NCBI GenBank assembly: GCA_934234185.1
Contig: CAKQHO010000031.1
Coordinates: 1-30,687, forward strand
From: an uncultured Psychrobacillus sp.
GTDB taxonomy: Bacteria > Bacillota > Bacilli > Bacillales_A > Planococcaceae
DNA: 30,687 nt
Reading direction: 5' to 3'
Every line of letters starts with the position of its first letter. The first letter of the stretch is position 1. A program made the position numbers and the translations under genes. Below the pieces are notes generated by a model. That model did not search any database, was not told the origin of the DNA, and saw nothing but the letters and a program-made list of their open reading frames with translations. This document shows, piece after piece, positions 1 through 8,185 of the stretch.

Positions 1-81
1 GTGCCGGCTGTGGTGGCTGGGGAGCTGCCTCCTCGCCGTCCCCCATTTGCTTGTCGGGGCAGAACAGGCGCTTGCGCTTTT
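1..81 (-). repeat. Dispersed GC-rich palindromic repeat, copy A (cut by window edge)
   Basis: This GC-rich block matches, in reverse orientation, the repeat copies at 5279-5391 and 5405-5480. The shared landmarks are AGCGCAAGCGCC at one end, then TGCCCCGACAAGCAAATGGG and GGCGAGGAGGCAGCTCCCC. Only the part up to the GCCGGCAC region is visible because the window starts here. It lies 19 bp past the stop codon of the pgeF gene. It has no convincing coding content. It resembles the intergenic bcr/REP-like repeats of Bacillaceae; that family assignment is an inference. Confidence 0.8.
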
Positions 82-99
82 CTTATTATTTGTAAAGAA

Positions 100-873
100 C
101 TACGAATGCTTTTCCTCTTTTCTCATAATAAAACTAATATGTCTACCAGCCTTCTTATCTTCTCTATAAGAAAATCCATCTTCACTCAAGTAAGTACAGG
201 TGCGATCTATGGTGATTTGTTCGGCTGAAATCCCAATCATCTCACACTGGCGTTTAACTGTTAGCTGGTTATCAATATGGTACTTTTTAGTGGAGGTATT
301 AAAATAGATAAATTCCTCCGCATAGCCAAGTTCCTTAAATCGCTTGTATACATCTTCATCTACTTCAAATTTCTCCTGACTTAAAGCAGCTCCTATAAAT
401 ATTTGAAAATCCTTCGGTTCGCAATGCTCTTCTTTTATAAGATGGAGAAAGAGCTTCTTTGTTATCTCCTTTACAGTTCCCTGCCATCCAGAATGAATCA
501 CCCCTACTAAACCTTTTTCTTCATTATAAAAAATGACAGGAACACAATCTGCAGTAAAGCTTGTTAAGACGATATTAGGCTCATAAGTATATAGGGCATC
601 TGTATCTTCAATTGCGGTATCTATGTTAGTAGATCCTCTTCCAATATCATTAGGAGTAACTTTGTGGAAATTTGCACTATGCGTTTGATTTGCACACACC
701 AGTTGATTTATACCACACTGAAGAAGAATACCTAAATTTTTCCTATTATGAATGACATCTTCTGGGGTTTGGCATGTATGGAGTGCCATATTATTTTGTT
801 CTGGAGCAGATGTATCCTTCAAAGTAATCCCGGCTACAAATTTTCCGTTATTTACATATATTTTATTTTTCAT
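100..873 (-). CDS. pgeF: PgeF/YfiH-family peptidoglycan editing factor (multicopper polyphenol oxidase-like fold)
   Basis: This 257-aa protein has full family length. The family's metal-site residues are present: H65 in NQTHS, C110 in TADCVPV and H127 in HSGWQGT. The C-terminal signature DRTCTY...FSYRED...GRHISFI is also present. The family was once called laccase-like. Members are now linked to purine nucleoside phosphorolysis/deamination and to removing wrongly incorporated residues from peptidoglycan precursors; the substrate here cannot be read from sequence. There is no signal peptide, so it is probably cytoplasmic. The ATG at 873 follows an AGGTGA ribosome site. The gene stands alone, divergent from the chemoreceptor, with a dispersed repeat just past its stop. 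B. subtilis YlmD of this family sits in a cell-division cluster, whereas this copy has no such neighbours in view. Confidence 0.9.
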   Translation of the reverse strand: MKNKIYVNNGKFVAGITLKDTSAPEQNNMALHTCQTPEDVIHNRKNLGILLQCGINQLVCANQTHSANFHKVTPNDIGRGSTNIDTAIEDTDALYTYEPNIVLTSFTADCVPVIFYNEEKGLVGVIHSGWQGTVKEITKKLFLHLIKEEHCEPKDFQIFIGAALSQEKFEVDEDVYKRFKELGYAEEFIYFNTSTKKYHIDNQLTVKRQCEMIGISAEQITIDRTCTYLSEDGFSYREDKKAGRHISFIMRKEEKHS

Positions 874-985
874 ATCATCACCTGGCTTTACTATATCTTA
901 CTGTGAATTAGAAGTACAGGATGATACAAACGCCCTCTATTTATGTATTTTTCAAGAATAATACCCATTTTATTAGTTTTAACCC

Positions 986-1014
986 TTGTACTGGTAATTT
1001 AATTATAGTAGTAT
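986..1014 (+). promoter_or_regulatory. Possible sigma-A promoter of the chemoreceptor gene
   Basis: TTGTAC at 986-991 and TAGTAT at 1009-1014 are separated by 17 bp, about 100 bp upstream of the chemoreceptor start. The match is by eye and moderate. I did not see a clear sigma-D (motility) promoter, which is often used for such genes. Confidence 0.4.
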
Positions 1015-1116
1015 AGTTTCTGTTACTTTTAAAAAGTAAGAAAATAATCTTATATAAAAAATGATTCTTGTTAGGTGCAAATACCTATTTATTGAAGGGT
1101 AGAAAGGGAGTAGGAA

Positions 1117-3054
1117 ATGAAAAAAAATTTTAGTATACAAACTAAACTTGTTAATGCGTTTGCTTTAGTATTGTTAATTCCTAGCATAGCAATTGGTAGT
1201 TTTTCATATACAACGGCTAAAAATAAGGTAGAAGAACAAATCTTGAATGCTGCAGCTCAGAATGTGGAGTTGATAAACCAAAATATAAATCTTTATTTTG
1301 ATGATAGAATTCGAACAATGAATTTTCTATCCAACACTATTAATGTGGAAGATTCTGAACAATTACTGCCATCAATCCAAAGACAATATCCGGAAATGGT
1401 GTCTATATACATAGGGACTAATAACGGAAAGATAGTTAGTTCCTCTTCTGAATCTGTACAAGGATTGTCCACCTCACAGAATTGGTTCAAGACAGCTACG
1501 GTACAATCTGAAAATGTAATTATAGGTGATCCTTATTTAAAGGAGAATACAAACGACGCAATAATAACTATCTCTAAGCGGTTAAAAAGTGGAGATGGAG
1601 TATTGGCATTTGACATAAAAGTAGATCAATTAAAGGAAATGGTGAACAAAGCAAAGATTGGTACGGAAGGATATCCTCAGGTTATAGACAATAATAGCAA
1701 GTTTCTTATCCACCCTAATCAGCCAGTAGGAGCACCAGCACAAAACGCTGAGCATAAGTTTATGTTCGAACGGAACTCAGGTTCGACAGAATATATGCTA
1801 GAGAATGAAGAGAAGAAGCTTATGTTCACTACAAATGAGCTTACAGGATGGAAGATATCTGGAACAATGTATTCGAAGGAGATAGAAGCACAAGCAAGAC
1901 CCATTCTTATAAATACATTGGTTGTTATTGGACTTTCTATTTTAGGTGCTACAATACTTGTATTTTTCATCCTTCGTTCTATCCTTCGGCCATTAAAGCG
2001 GTTATTATCAGCAACAGAGAAGATTAATGCTGGGAATCTTAACGAACAAATTGAAGTAAAATCACGGGATGAGTTAGGGAAACTTAGTGCTAGCTTTAAT
2101 AACATGGTATTATCTTTGCGCTCCATAGTTGATCAGGTTAATCAATCAGCTATGACCTTGACTGCTTCTTCTGAGGAACTTACAGCAAGTGCAGAGCAAA
2201 GTAACCATTCAGCTAAGGAAATAGCCGACAAAACGTATCATATGGCACTTGGGTCCGAGGAACAGTTAAATAGCATTAATGGAGCTGCAACAGCCATTAA
2301 CCAGATGTCCTCAGGGATACAACAAATTGCAGCACATAGTGAAGAAGTTTCTATGCTAACTAATAACACGTTAGAATTAGCGGCTAATGGAGCTCATAGT
2401 GTTCAAGATGTGATTCAGCAAATGAATGATATTCAACATACGGTACAGAATACATCCAAAATTATAGGAAGCCTAGGAAGCAGATCAACAGAAATAGCAA
2501 ACATAGTTTCTATTATTACAGAAATTTCTAACCAAACTAATTTACTGGCATTAAATGCTGCCATTGAAGCTGCGCGTGCTGGAGAGCATGGAAAAGGATT
2601 TGCGGTCGTTGCAGATGAAGTAAGAAAACTGGCGGAGCAATCAGCTACTTCAGCTCAACAAATCTCTGAACTAATAATGACTATTCAAAAGGAAACGGTA
2701 GATGCAGTTACTTCTATGCAAAGTGGAACTGTTAAAGTGGAGAATGGTGTAGAGAAAACTCATAAGTTTGGAGATCTTTTTGAATCAATAAACGAGCGCG
2801 TAACAGAAGTAAGTATAAGAGTACAAGAGGTTGCTTCTTCTATTTCTCAAATGTCCGTTGGGAGTGAGCAAATAGTTGACTCCATAGAAGTTGTGAAAGA
2901 ACTAGCTGAGGAAGGTTCAAAAGTAAGTAGAGGTAACTCCCAGATCAGTAAGACCCAACTGGAAACTATTGAGGAAGTTACTGCTGCTGCCCAGTCTCTT
3001 TCTATATTGGCGGAAGAAATGCAAACCACCTTATCTAAATTTACATTACAATAA
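1117..3054 (+). CDS. Methyl-accepting chemotaxis protein (Cache sensor, HAMP, MCP signalling domain)
   Basis: This 645-aa transmembrane receptor has one membrane segment at about residues 9-30. An extracellular sensor region of Cache type follows, to about residue 260. The second membrane segment is at about 262-286, then HAMP to about 345 (RDELGKLSASFNNMV), then a long coiled-coil signalling domain. The highly conserved hairpin tip lies at about 470-515 (NLLALNAAIEAARAGE, GKGFAVVADEVRKLAEQS), where CheA and CheW bind. It should detect an extracellular small molecule and control the CheA kinase; the ligand cannot be told from sequence. GGGAGTAGGAA precedes the ATG. It is a single-gene unit closed by a strong terminator. 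No che or flagellar genes are in the window. Confidence 0.95.
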   Translation: MKKNFSIQTKLVNAFALVLLIPSIAIGSFSYTTAKNKVEEQILNAAAQNVELINQNINLYFDDRIRTMNFLSNTINVEDSEQLLPSIQRQYPEMVSIYIGTNNGKIVSSSSESVQGLSTSQNWFKTATVQSENVIIGDPYLKENTNDAIITISKRLKSGDGVLAFDIKVDQLKEMVNKAKIGTEGYPQVIDNNSKFLIHPNQPVGAPAQNAEHKFMFERNSGSTEYMLENEEKKLMFTTNELTGWKISGTMYSKEIEAQARPILINTLVVIGLSILGATILVFFILRSILRPLKRLLSATEKINAGNLNEQIEVKSRDELGKLSASFNNMVLSLRSIVDQVNQSAMTLTASSEELTASAEQSNHSAKEIADKTYHMALGSEEQLNSINGAATAINQMSSGIQQIAAHSEEVSMLTNNTLELAANGAHSVQDVIQQMNDIQHTVQNTSKIIGSLGSRSTEIANIVSIITEISNQTNLLALNAAIEAARAGEHGKGFAVVADEVRKLAEQSATSAQQISELIMTIQKETVDAVTSMQSGTVKVENGVEKTHKFGDLFESINERVTEVSIRVQEVASSISQMSVGSEQIVDSIEVVKELAEEGSKVSRGNSQISKTQLETIEEVTAAAQSLSILAEEMQTTLSKFTLQ

Positions 3055-3064
3055 TGTCTGAAGA

Positions 3065-3110
3065 GGGGTATCCCATAAGTAAAAAACTTATGGGATACCC
3101 CTTTTCTTTT
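3065..3110 (+). terminator. Rho-independent terminator after the chemoreceptor gene
   Basis: A perfect 15-bp stem (3065-3079 with 3087-3101, arm GGGGTATCCCATAAG) has a 7-nt loop and is followed by a T-rich tail. Confidence 0.93.
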
Positions 3111-3325
3111 ACAGAAATCCGCAGATGGGTTGAAATAATTACCAACAATCATATTGTTACAGGTATATTACAAAAAACCAGCTCGTAATTCCCTTTAAAC
3201 CAATTATTTAATCTATCAATTCTCTCTTTGTAACATAAATGTAAAAATGCTTCCAAATATTTATGGATGAATAATAGAAGTTACTAATTTAGTATGGAAA
3301 TATGAAAAATGAAAGGATTGATAAA

Positions 3326-3931
3326 ATGTTTAAGAAAGTAAAAGTAATAGTAGCTTCTGTTTTATCTTTATCTCTGATTTTACCTATTTCCGCTATGGCG
3401 GCTAACTCATATACCGTAGTATCAGGAGATTCTCTTTGGAAAATTGCAGTAAAAACACAAACTGGCATTTCCGAGCTAATTGAAGCAAACCCACAGGTAA
3501 ACAATATTAATTTAATTTACCCAGGGCAAAAATTAAATGTACCAACTAATGAGGACTATGCTGTTGAGCAAGAGGTTGTACGTCTAGTAAATGTAGAAAG
3601 AGCTAACGCCGGGTTATCTTCTTTGAAATATGACTGGGAGCTTGCGAGAGTTGCAGAATATAAATCTCAGGATATGCATGACAAAAAATATTTTAGTCAT
3701 ACAAGCCCAACATATGGCTCTCCGTTTACAATGATGAAAAGCTTTGGTATTAGCTATAAATCAGCTGGAGAAAACATTGCAATGGGTCAACGTTCTGCAA
3801 GTGAAGTAGTAAAAGCATGGATGAATAGTGAGGGGCATCGTGCGAATATCTTAAATAAAAACTATACTCATATTGGAATTGGCTATGTGAAGGATGGTCA
3901 TTACTGGACACAAATGTTTACCCAAAAATAA
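3326..3931 (+). CDS. Secreted LysM plus CAP (SCP/PR1-like) domain protein
   Basis: The protein is 201 aa from the chosen start. An N-terminal signal peptide ends near PISAMA-ANS. One LysM domain (about 26-72: YTVVSGDSLWKIA ... IYPGQKLNVP) should bind peptidoglycan glycan strands. A CAP domain (about 84-201) follows, with FSHTSP, AGENIA and SEGHRANIL carrying the conserved His, Glu and His. The closest familiar type is the YkwD-like CAP protein of Bacillus; its biochemical activity is not established. The frame stays open to 3302, but the ATG at 3326 has AAAGGA at good spacing and gives a clean signal peptide, so I choose it. The gene is monocistronic with its own terminator. Confidence 0.92.
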   Translation: MFKKVKVIVASVLSLSLILPISAMAANSYTVVSGDSLWKIAVKTQTGISELIEANPQVNNINLIYPGQKLNVPTNEDYAVEQEVVRLVNVERANAGLSSLKYDWELARVAEYKSQDMHDKKYFSHTSPTYGSPFTMMKSFGISYKSAGENIAMGQRSASEVVKAWMNSEGHRANILNKNYTHIGIGYVKDGHYWTQMFTQK

Positions 3932-3950
3932 ATAAAAGATGAGAAGCCTA

Positions 3951-3978
3951 AAAAGGGAGCTATTCAGCTCCCTTTTTC
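3951..3978 (+). terminator. Rho-independent terminator after the CAP-domain gene
   Basis: An 11-bp stem AAAAGGGAGCT/AGCTCCCTTTT with a 4-nt loop runs directly into T residues. Confidence 0.93.
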
Positions 3979-4077
3979 GTATTTATTTTCTGATACAGTG
4001 ATGTTTCCCTCTCTTTATCGTTTCCTTATAAATTTATAATTAACTGTAAATAGGTTATTTCTAAAGCATAAACAAGG

Positions 4078-4103
4078 TTACATTACCTTTACAAAGATTA
4101 CAT
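4078..4103 (+). promoter_or_regulatory. Direct TTACA repeats, possible PhoP-type box
   Basis: TTACAT (4078), TTACAA (4089) and TTACAT (4098) occur in the same orientation, 11 and 9 bp apart, upstream of the hydrolase gene. PhoP of Bacillus binds TT(A/T/C)ACA repeats at about one helical turn. The match is by eye only, and the second spacing is not ideal. Confidence 0.3.
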
Positions 4104-4179
4104 AAAGGTTTGTTTCTAACTTACTAGGGAAAAGGAAGGTCAAGATACGGACGTGAAAACGATATAGGAGGGAGTCATC

Positions 4180-5274
4180 TTGAAGTTCCGTCGTTACCTA
4201 GTAGTTATTATGTTTGGGATAATATGTGTCGGCTTAATAAGCTTCCAAACAGAAGAAGCAGAATCTATGACTGATGATGAAATTAAAATGATAGAAACTA
4301 GACAGAAATTTTTTGGAGAAGAATATGTAGATGAACATACAGGAGAAGTTAATCCAGCTCAGGTGATTTTTTCGTGGGTCGGGGTCTCTAACTTTGCGGT
4401 CGCTGTAAACGGGCATGTCATTCTATTAGACGCTTGGATTCCAGGGGGAGAGGAATTTGAATATGTTCCAGCAACTCCCGATGAATTGGCAGCTCTTCAG
4501 CCAGAAGCAATTTTTATCGGCCATGCTCATTTTGACCATGCTGATCATGCCGCTGAAATCATAGAAAAGACTGGAGCTATCTTGGTAGGTACAACAGGCC
4601 ATTGTGATCAAATAAAAAAGGATGCTCAGGTTGAGGAAGATATTAATTGCTTAGAGGCAATGCCGAATGATGCCGAGCCCGGTACACTACAGAAGTTAAA
4701 CTTTCTAGAAGGTGTGAAGGTGACTGCTATTTCTCATGTCCATTCTTCATTAAAGCTTCCTGATAAGGAAGACCCATCAGCTCCATTATTTCCAAAAAAA
4801 AATAGACAAAGTGAGGCACCAAATGGAAATCTAGCAGATATTCTTGGATCTATCGGGGAGGATGAGGAAGGAACCTTAATGTATCAGTTCCAAGTGGGAG
4901 AGTTCGTCTTTACATGGAATGATTCGGCTGGTCCAATAAAAGAAGAAGCTCCTGATTTAACCGAGGTTCTAGCTTCTTTGCCTGAAACTGATGTTCAACT
5001 TGGGGCGATAATGGGCTTTAATCAATACACAAATGGCTTAAGAGATCCTAGAATGTATATAGAAGCAGTAAAACCTCAAGTCTTTGTACCGACACATCAC
5101 GATAATTGGGCTCCTCCGATTACAACAACGGCAGATAACTATAAGGAAGCGCTAGAAAAAGAAATGGATAACTTAACAGATGTGGTACCAGAGCTTATTT
5201 TTCTCTCAGACCCAGAAGACTATGTAAATCCCAAGTTATTAACATTCCATATATTCGAGGAAAGATGGCAATAA
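4180..5274 (+). CDS. Exported metallo-beta-lactamase-fold hydrolase
   Basis: This 364-aa protein has an N-terminal hydrophobic export/anchor segment (about 6-22). The metal motif of the fold is clear: H115-A-H117-F-D119-H120 in IFIGHAHFDHADH. Further histidines lie in TTGHCDQ, ISHVHSS and VPTHHDNW. The fold covers hydrolases such as lactonases, phosphodiesterases and alkyl-sulfatases, and the substrate here is not predictable. The start is TTG at 4180, preceded by ATAGGAGGG; no ATG fits as well. It appears to act at or outside the membrane. The stop is followed within 5 bp by a tandem dispersed repeat, and I saw no separate terminator. Confidence 0.88.
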   Translation: MKFRRYLVVIMFGIICVGLISFQTEEAESMTDDEIKMIETRQKFFGEEYVDEHTGEVNPAQVIFSWVGVSNFAVAVNGHVILLDAWIPGGEEFEYVPATPDELAALQPEAIFIGHAHFDHADHAAEIIEKTGAILVGTTGHCDQIKKDAQVEEDINCLEAMPNDAEPGTLQKLNFLEGVKVTAISHVHSSLKLPDKEDPSAPLFPKKNRQSEAPNGNLADILGSIGEDEEGTLMYQFQVGEFVFTWNDSAGPIKEEAPDLTEVLASLPETDVQLGAIMGFNQYTNGLRDPRMYIEAVKPQVFVPTHHDNWAPPITTTADNYKEALEKEMDNLTDVVPELIFLSDPEDYVNPKLLTFHIFEERWQ

Positions 5275-5278
5275 GAAG

Positions 5279-5391
5279 AGCGCAAGCGCCTATGTCTGCC
5301 CCGACAAGCAAATAGGGGACGGCGAGGATGCAGCTCCCCAGCCACCACAGCCGGCACCTATTTGACCTCGAGGGGCAAGGGTGCTTGCGCT
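5279..5391 (+). repeat. Dispersed palindromic repeat, copy B (complete)
   Basis: This 113-bp GC-rich element is bounded by an imperfect inverted repeat, AGCGCAAGCGCC at the left and GGTGCTTGCGCT at the right. An inner arm pair TGCCCC.../...GGGGCA lets nearly the whole unit fold into a long hairpin. It starts 5 bp after the hydrolase stop and could also act as a transcript end. Open frames across it are by-products of the repeat. Confidence 0.85.
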
Positions 5392-5404
5392 GGACAATAA
5401 GAAA

Positions 5405-5480
5405 AGCGCAAGCGCCTATGTCTGCCCCGACAAGCAAATGGGGGACGGCGAGGAGGCAGTCTCTCAGCCACCATAGTCGG
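5405..5480 (+). repeat. Dispersed palindromic repeat, copy C (3'-truncated tandem copy)
   Basis: This is the same unit and orientation as the copy at 5279, offset by 126 bp. It keeps the AGCGCAAGCGCC end, the TGCCCCGACAAGCAAATGGG arm and a diverged CAGCCACCATAGTCGG. It lacks the right arm with GACCTCGAGGGGC and the closing inverted repeat. Confidence 0.82.
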
Positions 5481-5580
5481 ATAAGAATAAGATGCCATAA
5501 TAAGTATTCAAATGAATAATAACGTAACTAAAATTTTACTGACAACGTCTATATAATAACAACATATAGGGGCTGATCAA

Positions 5581-5970
5581 ATGAAACGTATGTTACTTCT
5601 TTTGCTGGCACTTTTTTTAATTGGATGTGCGGATATTAAGGAAGAGCATGAAGAATACCTCTCTTCACGGGGCTGGGAGATTAAAAAAATCGGTGAAACG
5701 AACACATACACACTAGAGTTAGCAGAAGAGATACTAGAAGGTTTAGATGCAAGTGGCATACACTTTATGAGGAAATACAACGGCAAAGAAGTAACGAACT
5801 ATGAGTATACACTAAAGCAAAAGGCTACAGATGGTCAGCGTTTAATGGCATATATATATGAGTATAAAGGGGAGATTATAGGGGGATCTGGTTATCTACC
5901 CACTCATGTGCCAGGAGGATTTAATTTAGATGACAAAGAAAGATTAGTTCAGAAAGAGTTAATAAAGTGA
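5581..5970 (+). CDS. Small lipoprotein, possibly DUF4830 type
   Basis: This 129-aa protein has a lipoprotein signal: a positive start (MKR), a leucine-rich core and the lipobox LIGC with Cys16 as the likely lipidation site. The mature part is a small alpha/beta domain (RGWEIKKIGETNTYTLELAE ... GGSGYLP). It resembles short Bacillus lipoproteins annotated as DUF4830; this is recalled and not checked. No enzymatic motif is visible. GGGGCTGATCAA precedes the ATG. It sits between the tandem repeats and the lysine riboswitch unit and has no obvious partner. Confidence 0.8.
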   Translation: MKRMLLLLLALFLIGCADIKEEHEEYLSSRGWEIKKIGETNTYTLELAEEILEGLDASGIHFMRKYNGKEVTNYEYTLKQKATDGQRLMAYIYEYKGEIIGGSGYLPTHVPGGFNLDDKERLVQKELIK

Positions 5971-6077
5971 TCAATAACCAACAGATCTAAAAGAGCTACT
6001 GACCTTTTTCTTGTAAAAATTTTACTAGTAAATAATCGGTTGAATTTCCTTTAATCTATAAAATTAGTGGTGGAATA

Positions 6078-6106
6078 TTGACAGATAGGAATGTGTCCTG
6101 TAGACT
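6078..6106 (+). promoter_or_regulatory. Sigma-A promoter of the lysine riboswitch / ABC importer unit
   Basis: A perfect -35 TTGACA (6078-6083), a 17-bp spacer and -10 TAGACT (6101-6106) place the transcript start roughly 30 nt before the riboswitch aptamer. Confidence 0.75.
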
Positions 6107-6143
6107 ATGAACAATAATTGAATACAACCTCGCTTGGATAAGT

Positions 6144-6320
6144 GGGGTAGAGGCGCGATATTTAACAGTTTCTAGGGGAGTATGAGAAAGCCATGATCCT
6201 AGGAAGAAGGAAATATCGCCGAAGTGTGTCATAAGCTCATTATTACATGCTGGGTCTACAGTGAATAGCTGTAGGACTGTCCATGTGGAAACATCCCGGT
6301 TTCCCATGGTGTGCTATCTC
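6144..6320 (+). ncRNA. Lysine riboswitch (L box) aptamer
   Basis: The core matches the L-box consensus in order: GGTAGAGGCGCG, then GAAGGAAATATCGCCGAAG, then CTGGGTCTACAGTGAATAG, then AGGACTGTC and finally GCTATCTC. P1 can form between GGGGTAG (6144-6150) and CTATCTC (6314-6320). The aptamer is followed by a terminator at 6362-6388, the usual expression platform. Lysine binding is expected to favour termination and lower expression of the downstream importer. Confidence 0.93.
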
Positions 6321-6361
6321 ATTAGGGAAAAGTAGAGGAATTGGGGCAACCATACATAACG

Positions 6362-6388
6362 GACCTGAGTTCATCTCAGGTCTTTTTT
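6362..6388 (+). terminator. Riboswitch-controlled terminator
   Basis: An 8-bp stem GACCTGAG/CTCAGGTC with loop TTCAT is followed by six T residues. It sits between the lysine aptamer and the first transporter gene, so it is the likely switch element. Confidence 0.88.
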
Positions 6389-6451
6389 ATTTGGTTGTCT
6401 TTTTTTTGTTTTATCACACTAATTAGACATAGAAAAGGAGATTCCTAGACA

Positions 6452-7297
6452 ATGAAAAACAATATGACAATACTTTTAACAATTTTACTAACAGTCCTTC
6501 TATTAACGGCCTGTGGCACCTCAAATGAAGAAAGTGGTGCATCAGCAAGTGAAGGGGAAGGTAAAGAGGAATTTCGAGTTGGCTTAGAGGCAGGGTATGC
6601 ACCATTTAACTGGACACAAATGAATGATAATAATGGTGCAGTAAAAATAAGTGGTAATGCAGAATTTACAGGAGGCTATGATGTAGAAATAGCAAAAAAA
6701 ATAGCAGATGGCCTTGGGAAAGAATTAGTCATCGTAAAAATTGAATGGGATGGTCTTGTACCAGCACTAACCTCAGGAAAAATTGATGCTATTATCGCTG
6801 GAATGTCCCCTACAGAAAAACGCAAAAAGACGATTGATTTCTCTGATAACTATTATACTTCTAATTTTGTAATGGTCGTGAAAAAGGGTAGTCCATATGA
6901 GAAAGCCACATCCATTCAAGATTTTAAAAATGCCAAGGTAACTGCTCAATTAAATACTTCTCATTATGGCGTTATTGATCAAATAAGTGGTGTTAAGAAG
7001 CAGCCTGCTATGGATAATTTTCCAGCGATGCGAGTTGCACTAGAGTCAGGCATGATAGACGGCTATGTGTCAGAGCGTCCTGAAGGAATTAGTGCTTCTG
7101 CCGCAAACGAGAACTTTGTCATGGTAGAGTTTACCGAAGGATTTAAAGCTGACCCAGAGGAAACAGAAACTGCAGTTGGGCTGGAAAAAGGAAATACTGA
7201 TATAGATAAAATAAATGAAATATTAGCTGGAATAACTGAGGAAGAACGTCAAGAATTAATGGACACTGCTATTCTTAATCAACCGGCAGCTGAATAA
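6452..7297 (+). CDS. Amino-acid ABC importer, substrate-binding lipoprotein (probably lysine)
   Basis: This 281-aa lipoprotein has the lipobox LTAC (Cys21). It then shows the full family-3 solute-binding fold: FRVGLEAGYAPFNW at the start of lobe 1, GGYDVEIAKKIADGL, the strongly conserved WDGLVPALTSGKIDAIIAGM and RKKTIDFSDNYY. It should capture a polar amino acid outside the membrane and deliver it to the permease encoded next. The family alone cannot tell lysine from arginine or glutamine; the upstream lysine riboswitch is the reason I infer lysine. AAAGGAG lies somewhat far (about 11 nt) from the ATG, but no later Met leaves a proper signal peptide. Confidence 0.9.
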   Translation: MKNNMTILLTILLTVLLLTACGTSNEESGASASEGEGKEEFRVGLEAGYAPFNWTQMNDNNGAVKISGNAEFTGGYDVEIAKKIADGLGKELVIVKIEWDGLVPALTSGKIDAIIAGMSPTEKRKKTIDFSDNYYTSNFVMVVKKGSPYEKATSIQDFKNAKVTAQLNTSHYGVIDQISGVKKQPAMDNFPAMRVALESGMIDGYVSERPEGISASAANENFVMVEFTEGFKADPEETETAVGLEKGNTDIDKINEILAGITEEERQELMDTAILNQPAAE

Positions 7298-7301
7298 ATT
7301 G

Positions 7302-7336
7302 CCTTAACCAGCTGCTAGAATTAGCGGCTGGTTTTT
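7302..7336 (+). terminator. Intra-operon terminator/attenuator after the binding-protein gene
   Basis: A stem of AACCAGC...GCTA paired with TAGC...GCTGGTT (single mismatch) has loop GAAT and a T run. It sits between the binding-protein and permease genes, where partial termination or mRNA protection would make the binding protein more abundant than the membrane parts. Confidence 0.8.
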
Positions 7337-7415
7337 TTAAAGACCAGAAAGTATATCTTCCCCGTGTGTTTCAAAACCCGAGCTTGTTCTTTTATAAAAT
7401 TAAGGAGGAAATACT

Positions 7416-8168
7416 ATGAGTGTAGAATGGATAATATCCATTGTTACTGATTATTGGCCAATGTTTCTGCGAGGTGCTGGGATTACCCTGTTAATCTCTA
7501 TTATTGGAACGATTATTGGTGGTTTAGTAGGGATGCTTGCAGGGATAATCCGAACAATACCGATGCCAGCCAATAGAATCAAACGATTTAGCTTGAAGGT
7601 AATCAATTTTTTGTTAGCAGTTTATATCGAATTCTTTAGAGGAACTCCAATGATTGTACAGGCTATGGTCATCTTCTATGGAACTGCTCTTGCCTTTGGA
7701 TGGAATATGCATACATTAACTGCTGCATTATTAATTGTATCGATTAATACAGGTGCTTATATGGCAGAGATTGTACGAGGAGGGATCATCTCTGTAGATA
7801 AAGGACAATTTGAAGCTTCTCATGCAATAGGAATGAATCATCTTCAAACAATGTTCCACGTGGTACTTCCACAGGTCGTTCGAAATATTTTGCCTGTTAC
7901 AGGCAACCAATTCATCATCAATATAAAAGATACGTCTGTCCTTAATGTTATTGGGGTTTCTGAACTTTTCTTTCAAACAAAATCTATTGCAGGGAACAAT
8001 TTTCGTTATTTTGAATCGTTCTTTGTAGCATGTATTTTATACTTTGTTATGACGTATGCTGTGACTCTAATTTTAAGATATTTTGAGAAAAAGCTGGATG
8101 GACCCGAAAATTATAGTGTAATTGGTGCACAGCCACAGCAAATTCCGTTACCAAAAACTGATAACTAA
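7416..8168 (+). CDS. Amino-acid ABC importer, permease (His/Glu/Gln/Arg/opine family)
   Basis: This 250-aa membrane protein has about five hydrophobic segments. The N-terminal region (MFLRGAGITLLISIIGT) and the cytoplasmic EAA loop (AEIVRGGIISVDKGQFEASHAIGMN, about residues 117-142) are typical of polar amino-acid permeases, as is the following FHVVLPQVVRNILP. The EAA loop is where the ATPase docks. The start ATG follows AAGGAGG. It lies 118 bp after the binding-protein gene, across a hairpin terminator, and 17 bp before the ATPase gene, so it belongs to the lysine-riboswitch unit. It would form a homodimeric channel with two copies of the ATPase. Confidence 0.93.
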   Translation: MSVEWIISIVTDYWPMFLRGAGITLLISIIGTIIGGLVGMLAGIIRTIPMPANRIKRFSLKVINFLLAVYIEFFRGTPMIVQAMVIFYGTALAFGWNMHTLTAALLIVSINTGAYMAEIVRGGIISVDKGQFEASHAIGMNHLQTMFHVVLPQVVRNILPVTGNQFIINIKDTSVLNVIGVSELFFQTKSIAGNNFRYFESFFVACILYFVMTYAVTLILRYFEKKLDGPENYSVIGAQPQQIPLPKTDN

Positions 8169-8185
8169 TCAAAGGAGGAGCAGAA

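Noticed and set aside
1719..2126. 135-codon minus-strand open frame inside the chemoreceptor gene
   Set aside because: It lies wholly antisense to a well-supported gene and has no ribosome site or family.
5195..5519. Open frames on both strands across 5195-5519, with LVGADIGACA-type peptides
   Set aside because: They are produced by the GC-rich palindromic repeats and recur wherever a copy lies; there is no ribosome site and no domain.
6056..6307. 83-codon minus-strand open frame
   Set aside because: It covers the lysine riboswitch on the opposite strand; RNA structure explains the sequence.
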